A DNA stretch of 64,000 nt from Setaria digitata. Lineage: Eukaryota > Nematoda > Chromadorea > Rhabditida > Setariidae. The translations under genes and the position numbers were made by a program. The stretch spans positions 124,001-188,000 of the forward strand of contig RCAB01000027.1 of the NCBI GenBank assembly GCA_003640385.1, written 5' to 3'. The notes below the pieces were generated by a model. The model had not been told where the DNA came from, made no database searches, and worked only from the letters and a program-made list of their open reading frames with translations. Positions 54,164 to 64,000 of this stretch are shown in pieces. Each line of letters opens with the position of its first letter. The first letter of the stretch is position 1.

Positions 54164-57100
54164 GTTCTTCGTATTTAATATATATATATAAACAACTAAA
54201 TAGTGTTCGTGGGGTTTTTAGACGTAAGTCACCCATGTTACCAATGTTGCTGTAAACAAACTATCCAATTTATGCAAATACTACTCACCGTGATTCTCGA
54301 GCGGCACGATGCTAGCCAAAATTGCTCTCATTCCGGAAGCAGCAAAACGTGTAAACGAATCAAAAAACACTACTAAAAAAACTAGCTTTATCAAATTCTG
54401 GGATTTAAACTCGAGTTGCACGAGTCGTAAGAAATACTGCAAGGATCACCTGTAACTACAGGATTGATAAAAAAGCTGTAGAAATGAAGCACATTACTAA
54501 CTGTTCGAGTAGTTTCTTAGATAACGAAGGTACAAGTCCTAATATAGTTGGTAACTATACTAGCGCCTAAATTCTAGCCTGATTAAATGGCAACCGGGTT
54601 CTACTAATTGTTTGAGAATGATATGATGGTGCAAGTGTGCGAAATGAGTATAAATCAAGAGAATTGAGGGATTATCTAACGTAAAAATGTAGATGGTGTA
54701 CTCCACGCAACAGCTAGCCAAAGTCTACCCATCGCTCTTGAAATTACTCCAATAAGAGAAAGCGTTCGATCGGTAAAATTATGTGTTCGTAAAAATGGGT
54801 AAAGAAACAGTACCTATAAAGTAATTAATTTATATGAATTAATGGAGTAACAAGAGTGAAGAAATCACTAGAATAATTACTATTCGATCAAATTCGATCT
54901 AATGGAAAACTTTTTGTCTCCCATATCACGATATTTGTGATTTAGAAATCCGAAACCAATCACATTTAACGTAGCGAGTCCCTGCGTGGGTCCCTTAACA
55001 AATCCATACAATCCAGCGTCCCAGCCAAACCGAAATTTCAGATAATAGAATGATATGTGAGTTGAACCTAAAAGCACATAATTAGTAGTATCAATTTATA
55101 AGTGACGATCGGAATCTTCTTTTTCTTCTATTTAATTTTTCCATCATAACAAAGCAAATATTTTAGTGACTGCAAAGAAAACAAAGATGTTAGAGGGAAA
55201 ATAATCACTACATCATCCATAGGATTAATCGTATGAACGAGTCATCCGGAACATTATGCTGGAGAAGAAAAAAAAGCATTGATAGTAGTCTTTTCTCGAA
55301 ACATAAAAGCTGAACACTGATAAAAGGTCGGGATCATTTTCAGAATTTTTCTGGAAAATCAATTACTACTTACCTATAAATGTGAAGAAAGAAAGCGCGA
55401 AAGCTGAAACCATGGCTATGAATGTACCGATTTTTTTCTGTTGCCATAACGATTTCTGCAATGAATGATATTTAAAAGTCGATCATTGTTTCATCTTTCT
55501 GTAATATTATTCTGTGCTTGGATTTCTTAGGTTTTATCCAAACCCCGTTAGCTATTATTGAATTAAAGGTAACCTTCGCTCTAGCTTATCATTTGACAAA
55601 TGAAGGTTATTAGAAGCAGCTCAAACTTCAGACAGTTTTTCATTTGCAAAACATATTTCTTGCATATTTTGGTTATTTAATATATTTCGTTACCCTTTCA
55701 CATCACATACGCATCCAACAGATTCGTCAAGTTGTCAGTGTAATGAAAACTGTAATGAAAAACTTCACAGTGCGTATTCAATCCGCTGTCAGAGATTTCG
55801 TTCAGTTCATACTAATCACTAATCATAACCAAAACCATGCTATACTTATTTCACTTCTATTTCGAATGTTTTGAAGTCTTTTAATGTACTCGAACTCTCT
55901 AATCCACTAATAATCTTGAATGTTTTTTGGAACATTTCAAGAAATTCAAAAGATGACAAAAACACTCCTTTATCTTCTACTGTTACTACATCATCCTTAC
56001 TGCATAAAACCGATCTTCTTGTTTCATCAAGTTACTAAACTATTCTCACGCTAGTGGAACAAACATTGTAAGTTTGAGGTCACAAATTTAAACTTCGATT
56101 CCGCAGCAGCAAAATATCACCAACAAACCTTCACTGCATTTGCTATTTGCAGTGTTGTGCAGGAAACTTACCAATCCTTCAAATATATGTGTGGATCCTA
56201 TTCATATATGCACTTCAAGTAGCAAGAGAAAAACAAAATAAAACGAAAAAGGAAAACAAAAAATAGCTAAGTTACTGGGTGATTTCGATTTCTGAACAGT
56301 ATAAAACTACTCCAGTAAAATTTGCAGTAAACTGAAAATCACTTACTACTAGAGCCAATCCAAATATATCCTTTTTGTATTCTATTCCAGTAGTTCTGTT
56401 GTTTACTGATGGCAGGAATAATACTGCCAACAAACAAATAATGTATATTACAAGGAATGCTGTAAACAAACCAACGAATCCCCAAAGTTTCAACAAAAAC
56501 GAACATAAGTAACCGACTGTACCTGAAAGAGTTTTGATTAAAACTGAACTGTTGAAAAGCTAAATTCGTTTCTAACCTCCAAGTCCAATAACACCCTCCA
56601 GAATAGCGATAATCAGTGATCGACACTTTGGTGGATAAATGTATACGGAATCGGTGGCATAGGCGAAAAACGCAGAAAAAATGGACATATAGCCGCCAAA
56701 AGCTGCGAAGAGTGCTTCACTTACGACTAACCAATACACTGAAAGCTAAAAACAAATGTGAGAATTCAGAACACAATTTGATTAGTTGTATTAATGGTAT
56801 TAGAAAATTCCTTTCGCTTGGTCAAGCTGTAAATGAATAATTATGAAACTGCTTAAAAATTCTTCATGCAAATCACATTCCTCACCTCCATGAAATATGA
56901 TTGCACAACCAATAACACACCCTCAAGTGCAAGTCCACAGAATGGTATTAACATAGCAACCTTACGAGATTTCACATCACCAAGTCGTCCAATCAGTATA
57001 GATGTAAAAACTCCCAGCGAACACATCGCAACATTACTGAAAAATTCTTCGATATCATAAGCCTCGATATCGACAAAATTAAATAAATCAGTATTGTATT

Positions 57101-57890
57101 TTTGAGAGAGTTCTTTTAACTCGTGCTGACACTACGTGATTTGATCTCATATACAATTATTGGTGTGAATGTAATAAGCAATCAAATGAATACACTTCCA
57201 CGAATAATAGAATGAAAAAAATTAAACCTTAACAAAAGTATCCAGTTCGCTATTGTCTGTAGATCTGAATTAGATGAAATTTTAGGATCTGTACAGTTCA
57301 CATCAAGGCCTATATGGTCACGGTACTGTAAACATACCTGAAAACTATGGAAAAAAAGTCAGTATTAGAAAAAAGATTGAAATTTTATTTCAACAACTGC
57401 CAAATCAGCCTTAGTTAATCGGTTAATTAAAAAGTTCCAGTGAAGTCTAGAAACGAAAATCAATCCCTAATTTACGCAGCATATCTGATATTATTTTATC
57501 AATTTAAATACCACCAATATTAAACGTCATTGTATAGGAATCTCTAGAATTGCAAGTGAAGGTGCAACTTATCACAGTACAGAAATATCACGGGTTTATT
57601 CGGACCAAGGCAAACAAACCTCTATCTTACCAAGAGTTGATTGTGAGTTGTAAGACAGCGTTTTGGATTTACTAACCGTATCACCGAGATACTTCGTTTC
57701 ACCACCTTTCGAGAAAATAATGCAAGAGAAGAATAAAGAAGCTAACCTTCTGATAAACAAGTGATTGGAAGATCGGATGAAATGTAAAGCACGTGATAGA
57801 ATAGAGGCACAGTGGTAGGTTAATTCTTATAGTTTTCAGAAACAGAAATTTGACACCGTACTCCGCGGCATCAGAGATTCCTGGGATCAT
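53591..57890 (-). CDS. Major facilitator transporter, SLC46 / proton-coupled folate transporter-like
   Basis: Exons on the minus strand: 57747-57890 (ATG), 57228-57337, 56886-57036, 56577-56745, 56347-56522, 55374-55455, 54964-55067, 54681-54813, 54289-54372, 53918-54074 and 53591-53729 (stop). They give 482 aa with all phases consistent. TM1 is in LPLCLYSITCFTF. The first loop carries Asn-Cys-Thr (a sequon), as expected for the luminal/extracellular TM1-2 loop of SLC46 proteins. TM2-3 holds the MFS motif A in GRLGDVKSRKVAM. TM4-5 has EALFAAFGGYMSIFSAFFAY then LEGVIGLGG. The second half has KFRFGWDAGLYGF, GVISRAMGRLW, RFAASGMRAILASIVP and two last hydrophobic spans. The tail is hydrophilic. 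The motif order and spacing fit SLC46 (PCFT/HCP1, SLC46A1-3) better than other MFS families. Substrate is unknown: folates, heme-like compounds or muropeptides are known for relatives. The intron between 54074 and 54289 holds a TA microsatellite. Confidence 0.85.
54126..54190. repeat. TA dinucleotide microsatellite
   Basis: Two TA runs, about 54126-54159 and 54178-54190, inside a transporter intron. Confidence 0.9.
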
Positions 57891-58737
57891 CCCTCAGCAT
57901 TTCAAGGATAAGCGAAGCATCATGTCGGTTTCCGGAAGAAAACAAACTGTAAAATTCAGGGGCAGGAAATTAAAAAAGTTTTGACTGTAAAAACCATTAC
58001 TGTCCAGCAGAAATCTGGCAATCCCTAAATTCGCAGAGAATTCTAATTAACTAATGAGCAAATCTACAGTTGATCGAGTGATCAAAGCCGACATAATATG
58101 CAACCTTCTCAATGAGGAAGCTAAAATTATTGGTTGTCAAATAAACAATGATCTCTGATCCTGGACAATCGTTGAAAGGAAGAAAGAAATTCTATGGGAC
58201 AAATGAAGGAGTTCTATTTGTATAAAAGTAGCTCTTCTGCATTGGGTGGGCAAGTCCCTGGATGGGTGGCTAGGGTGACCCTTCTGCTGGGTGAGGACAG
58301 ATAATCGATTGATCCTAGGGAAAAATGCCCCCTGTCATCGCTGATGCCGATGAAATAACTTTTCTGTGACCAGCGGGAATATTGCTTCTTCAAAAATGAA
58401 AGTAGCATTGACCATACTCTCGACTCTCGACGATCACCAAAGTTTCTTAGCAGTGGGAGTACGTCAGTGAGTAAGTCATTCGGTTGTTAAAGCGTCGACC
58501 TGCCAGGGCAATATTTTCTTGGTGGAAACTTTCAGTAAATAACTAGCTGCAATTAAAACTCGAAAGAATTTGATTTTGTGCCTGTTAGAAACAATCTGAC
58601 TCTTTTCCATGGAGGCATTCTATTTCCCAAGATTCTCTCGCTCAAGCACTTCAGGTCCTCTTCAACTTTATCTTCACTGATACAAAGTCAACAAAAACAC
58701 ACAACAGTAAGCAATCGAAATAGACGTATCATGTCAT
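57891..58737. other. Intergenic between two minus-strand genes, with a GC-rich repeat-like block
   Basis: About 850 bp separate the stop of the TIL/SOD-like gene from the transporter ATG. Nothing coding is supported. The block at about 58235-58535 is clearly richer in G and C than the rest and may be a dispersed element (see findings). Confidence 0.45.
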
Positions 58738-61700
58738 TCACGGTGACGCAAAACCGATCGTACCGCAAGCGAGTGGTAAGACGTCTCTGTTACGTAGTGA
58801 CCATTCCACAACTGACAATTTGTGAATTACCAATGAATGGCCGATCAGTGAGATGTTTCGAGGCCAGTGGACCTCTCGATCTGAATTCAACTCAACTATT
58901 AATGAAGTGAGTCGAAATGCAGTCTGGAAAAGAGCTACTTTTAAGGGCTACTCAAGAAGTGTCAGTTGAGAAGCTATTCCACCTTGTGATTGAAGTATGT
59001 GGTGCCGAACTTCCTTCACCCGAAATGCTACCAGTCTCTGATGCTACATCAGTATCAGCACTAATTTATGTCTGCAAATTCAATTTCTCTATTTCTTCAC
59101 GTTTCCAGTTTTTCTTAAAATGAATAACTTATGCTCTTGTTAGCCACAAACTACTGACTCAACTATTCTCTTTTAGGAACTGCTTGAATTTGGTAATTGA
59201 TTTTTTTGAGTAAATTTTGATCATCTCACATACTGTAACAAAATCCTATCTACCATCATTCTTACTTGAACTTTAAGCCGTTTCAATCAAAGAAACTGCC
59301 ACTTTTCTCACCATGAGGCGAAGAGTACCCACTACTTCAAGCATCTCTTGTGCTGTCACAGGTAAAAGTAGTGGGAACTAACCAACTGTTGCATTTTTAC
59401 TTCCATCCGCACTAACATTCCCGAATATGGCAGACACATTGAATTTATCATCAGGTGCCATAGCGGGACCAATATTAGCGCACGAATTGGATAAATCTCC
59501 TGCTTGATGCACGATCAGTGCATACTCGCCGTTTGGTAGTCCTGAACCGGTTTCTATTATGGTATATTTCCGGAATTGACCCTTACTTTACCTTTTCTTT
59601 ATCTGTTTTTTATTCTCCTCGTCCATGCATTTTTCCTTTTCTGCTTTTCAGAGTTGTCATGGCCACTTTTGTTTCATAATGACTATAATTGCCTTACTAT
59701 CAATTAGTCATCTCAGACTAATGATTGGAAATTCGGGTCTAATCCTTTATTATTCCATTTTATCCAGATCCCTGACCGATTGTGCAAAAAAATATCATCA
59801 TTCAAAAGATCTTCAAAAAAAAAAAAACGAATAAAATAGTGAAAACATTAACATACATTTAAATTTAGAAAGGCAGGGCCAAAAGCGATTTGACGATAAG
59901 GAAAGAGCAGAAAAAGTGTAGTGCATCATGACGACAAACGTCTCGAAGGTTTTTTTTTTTTACCCCGCGGTCACCCACCGATTCTTTTTCTGGAAGAACA
60001 AAACTTTAGTAAGCTTGTGACAAGGTCAGATTCCTTCTACACATTATCGACCTTTAGCAAAAAATGAGAGTTTCTCGTCTTTATTAGTGAGTGGTACTTG
60101 CAAATGCAAATGTGGAAGCGGTAATAAATCAAAAAGAAGTTTGAAATCAGAAAAAATGAAATTTAAAATAAGAATTGAATTCTGAAACAATAGAAAAAAA
60201 TGAACGACTCATGAAAAGAATGGAATGGTGCACTACTTTTGAACAAAGTTCCTGAGCTTTTAAACTTGTCCCAAACATTTATAACTTTTCATATAATTTT
60301 GACAAACTCTCCAAATTTCAGATAATATGGCAATTGTATTTCTGGCGAAAAGGGTTTACTCTTACATAAAATAAGGTATGTTATGCATATTCATTTACTC
60401 TTACATTTCTAACGTAATGATCCTAGCATCACCTTACCATTACTGAAAATGAACAGGGATAGTTTCGAGGTCTATCCCGTATTAAACATCAGGGCTTTCA
60501 GTCATGTATAAAATACTACGACAAAGCATCGTTCCATGTAAATCTCAATACCATGAATTTCAATGAACGAAATCCCTTCGGTTGCAAACATAAAATATGC
60601 CATTTTTTTTGAGGGTGTCTGTTGAAAATATGACTAATTATGATAATTAAATGGAGCTAATAAAGTGATTTCTGAACCGATGACAACTTTAGCTTCTTCT
60701 CGAGGAGCGTACGCGTGGAGTAAAAATTAGTTTTAAAAGGAGTAGAAAAGAGACTGAGATTATGTGCCATGAAATGGTGGAAAAATAATTAAATTAATTG
60801 AAATGGAATAAGTTGTGCGAGCAACTAATAAAAAAAAAATGAATGGTGATAAATAATTGGTGATCAAACGACAAAGAAAGCTAATCGCTGATAGTGCGGC
60901 TACAAATATTACCTTTGATTACACCTTCCAGTCTGATCTTCTCTGCAGTAATTTCTTTGATTTTCACATCACCAACGATTTTATTGCCATCACTGAACAT
61001 TTTTGCCGTTGCTATATCTTTCGGAAGATTTTGTGATTTGGCTGCAATCTTTTTATCTTTTCCATTATTACTCTAAGTGTGGCTTCTGGTGATAAGAAGG
61101 AGTAAAATTATATTAGTAAACCAGCGAATCTTATTTCAAGTATTTTAAATATAAACAAAAACATTCAATTAACTGCTACCTAACTGCAAGCATTGTGTTT
61201 GGAGCACACATGGAGCCATCACATGATTTCGTGCCTTTACATAACCGATCGCGCAGTGACAGCCAGGATTACAGGTAGATGAACATACAGGTATTGCAGG
61301 CTGCCCACAATATTCAGGACACAAGGTACCACAAGAATCCCAATATGCATGAGGATCAGTACAGGTACAGCGAGACTGTTTCGAATTGACCATCGGAAAT
61401 GGAGTCGAGCGACAGCAACGCTGTAGTTCAGTTTTTTTGCTGCGAATAGTTTTCAACTTATATCATTTTGATTATCCCATCTAGCTTATTGCTAGTGATT
61501 TCTTGCGTTATTTGGCTTAATAATTTGAAATGCCTAACTTACAGAACAATTTTGAGTTTGATTTGTATGGTAATTTACTTCTAACTTTTATTTTCCTTGA
61601 ACAATTTATGTTGTTGATTATGCTTTGAAAACTGCTTAACAACACAACTAATTGAATTATTAAACCGATGGATTACCTGATGAGTGGGACAGTCTGAATC

Positions 61701-64000
61701 AAAATTACAAAACTTTCCATTCAGATCAACTGTTGTTGCAGGGCAGTCTTTTACAGTAGCTGTAAAGATGTATCATTCGATGAATTTCCCTATTTTATGC
61801 AAAATGGAAGTTTAGTCAGTTAACAAAAGAGAATGATCCATTTTAAAGTATACCTGGACTGATGTCTTCTGGATTGAATGCTGCCGACAAAACAGAAGTG
61901 TTTGTTACCAGACACTGATTCAAAGGTATGCATCTAGAAGTACGCCAGTTCACTGCATCCTCGAATACAAATCCTAAGTATTTGTAGAATTAAACTAAAA
62001 TTGCTTTCGCGCACAAGATTCTCATTTCAAGATTTATAAAATTCTGGAAAATTGAAGAAAAAATGCGAGCCTGATTTGCAGAAACATCCAGAAACACATG
62101 GCGAACAAGTTTGTGGTAATCGATTATTGCAACCAAGAGGACATGAGGAAGCACAAGCCTGATATTCCTTCAGGGGATCGTTACACTGGGAACCACATTC
62201 ACTGGGAAGTACGCAACGTGAGTTGGGATTAGTTGAGTCGTACAATAAGTATGGTTCACGGCATGTGCAACCAGGAGCGCAGTCGTCCGGCGTACATGTC
62301 GCTTCTGGATTCGCGCAGCTGCGTAAGCATCTGCATAAAAATGTATCAGAAGAAATCTTTACAGTTCCTTCAACTTCTTTTAGCAATCTTCAGGAAAATA
62401 GCTCTCCTTTGTATTCATATTCAATAAAAGCGAGTAATTACAGCGCCTTGATTCATAGACTTCTCTAACGAAAGAAACAAATAATGCAAGTGAAAAATGA
62501 AGCAATAAAAATAAAAACAAAAGAGAGTTAAATGCAATTAAGCATTAGCTACTGGTATGAAAAGCAATGTGTCCATTGTTTTCGAGGATCGGAGCAGATT
62601 TGTTGTTGGCCAGCCAGTGACTGACACTGATGTCGCAGTACACACCGTGAATTCAAATTATAAGCATCTTGAAGAATGTATGGATCACGGCAGAAACATC
62701 CGGCCACGCACTGAGTACCACAGAAACCAGCAATTTGACTATTGCAACCAGCTGATATAATTATTGTAAATTATGAAGTCAACGGGAACTGTCTTATTTC
62801 CAATTTTCACTTTTTTCTAATTAACATTTTTTGTTGAATTTCAATTTTTAGTTTTCACTTAACAAGTGTATTCACTGAATGTTTATTTAAACTGCATCTT
62901 CCAAAACATTTTTATTATCTTCGAAAGAGTGCTTCTCAAACTTTCCATCAAGTACGTCGCAACTATGAAAAGTGAGGAAAAAGCTGACAACCTGGACAGT
63001 CTGAACCACAGATCTGGAAGTTCTTTAACGGATCACTACACTGGATTACCGCTTGTTGATTCATCATATAATGTTCAGCAAATAAATGCGAACTTGGGAT
63101 GGAAGGCGTTGCTGTGATTTGGATGGTACCATTTGCTGGAGAATAATCTCCCATTAATGAAAGACAGTATACAGGCAGGATACACCTGAAGCAGATCTTT
63201 TTAGTTGAAGCTCGCTTGAATCCGGCAGAAGTTCGAAGTCAAAGAAACTGGGAGATTCTATCAAATCTCTAATGTCAGTCTTTTTGTTATACATCAAAAT
63301 CCAATGAAGTAATTAGTTACTGGATTATTCAGATTCATAATCAGCTTTTTAACAAGAATATTTATAATAACGTTTCAGCAGTTCAAAAACTGTTTAGAAC
63401 TCTTCACGGTGATGTAAGTAAAAGTCACTAGAAGTGGTTTGAAAGATTCACCTGGAACGAATCGGATCAGCAGCGTTTTCTAATATATACGGAATCTTAC
63501 AAAAGCATCCTTCTACACACCCCTCACTTTTACACTTTTCGTTCTGAGAAGAACAAGAAATTGGACAAGACGGACCGCAAGATAAATATTCACGCAAAGG
63601 GTCAGTGCAGCGTTTTTCTGATTCAGGAATTTGTTGAGGACACTGATTCTCCGGAATGCACGATGCATGAGGATCATTCCTTTCACGTATGAAACCTGAG
63701 CAGGAATTAACATGATATCATAGATCATAATGAGTTATGAAAGGAAATATAATTCAATTTATTTTCTAGAATAAAGATGCTAAATATCAACAATTTGAAG
63801 TCAAAAATTTAAGCTACCGTTAGGATACACAATATTAGAACATTTGAAGCTGCTTAAATTATCGTAATTCTTTTATTTTAATTTTAAGTTTGCATCAAAA
63901 TAGAAAATCAAACCATGAATTAAATCTAGAAAGACAATTGGTTTAAACAAGAACTGAAATTAGAAACCTGTTTTGCAATGACATCCACCTTTACATTGTT
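58738..64000 (-). CDS. Multi-TIL / WAP-like protein with C-terminal degenerate Cu/Zn superoxide dismutase domain (5' end outside)
   Basis: Exons on the minus strand: 63968-64000 (partial), 63452-63695, 62992-63185, 62553-62751, 62071-62330, 61854-61973, 61677-61759, 61185-61420, 60913-61070, 59383-59541, 59312-59352 and 58738-58923 (stop). They give 636 visible residues, phases consistent. Parts in order: end of one TIL domain (GGCHCKTG), then five full TIL domains (each starting CxDP, for example CTDPLREYLSCGPSCP, CSDPLKNFQICGSDCP and CNDPLKEYQACASSCP). TIL domains are cysteine-rich serine-protease-inhibitor folds. A WAP-like segment (CPATT through FCNFDSDCPTHQRCC) sits before the last TIL (CTDPHAYWDSCGTLCP). 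Then comes a Cu/Zn-SOD-like domain: AKMFSDGNKIVGDV, LEGVIKGLPNGEYALIVHQ, GNVSADGS, ISLIGHSLVIHK and LACGTIGFASP. The disulfide cysteines (C57 and C146 equivalents) remain, but His46, His63, His80, Asp83 and Arg143 equivalents are replaced, so it should not be enzymatically active. Likely secreted; the signal peptide would be upstream. The junctions at 62071 (GC donor) and 61070 (GAG acceptor) are the weakest. Confidence 0.83.

Noticed and set aside
58952..59060. Minus-strand open segment with Ser/Thr-rich sequence, considered as an extra SOD-gene exon
   Set aside because: Its only acceptor needs phase 2, which no neighbouring donor supplies; exon 59312-59352 joins directly to 58738-58923 in phase 0.
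58578..59123. Two + strand frames of 110 and 68 codons
   Set aside because: They are largely antisense to, or next to, the last exon of the SOD-like domain, whose minus-strand frame has clear family motifs.

Overview
The window reads as nuclear DNA of a nematode, most likely a clade III (spirurid or filarial-type) worm. The base composition is strongly AT-rich. Introns are mostly 80-1200 bp with TTTCAG-type acceptors, several first codons sit 1-3 nt after a spliced-leader-like acceptor, and one phosphatase gene is nearly identical over long stretches to Caenorhabditis elegans gsp-1. The species assignment is inference. All gene models were built by hand from open frames, splice signals and reading-phase continuity. 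In every model the coding exon lengths sum to a multiple of three.

Layout, left to right. 2-1836 (+): 3' part of a CCZ1 orthologue (Mon1-Ccz1 Rab7 exchange factor). 3260-6867 (-): ankyrin-repeat plus SAM protein, ANKS3-like. 9561-11197 (+): EIF1AD orthologue. 11.2-23.1 kb: long gene-poor stretch. 23098-27384 (+): D2-dopamine-like GPCR with a very long third intracellular loop, in which the amine-binding Asp of TM3 is a Gly. 27.4-35.0 kb: second gene-poor stretch. 34974-36666 (+): Ly6/three-finger protein with a probable GPI signal on its last exon. 38616-43648 (-): unrecognised low-complexity protein with candidate protein phosphatase 1 (PP1) docking motifs of the SILK and RVxF type. 49118-52119 (+): gsp-1, PP1 catalytic subunit. 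53591-57890 (-): SLC46/PCFT-like major facilitator transporter. 58738-64000 (-, 5' end outside): a large secreted-type protein made of at least six TIL inhibitor domains, a WAP-like domain and a C-terminal Cu/Zn superoxide dismutase-like domain that has lost most metal ligands.

The genes do not form one pathway. The most functionally suggestive neighbours are gsp-1 and the SILK/RVxF protein about 5.5 kb away, which could be an enzyme and one of its targeting subunits. The observations most worth following up are the TIL/WAP/pseudo-SOD fusion, the GPCR without Asp3.32, a candidate 24-nt intron in the SILK/RVxF gene, a probable GC-AG intron in the TIL gene, and an assembly scar (N inside a 45-bp duplication) in the last EIF1AD intron.
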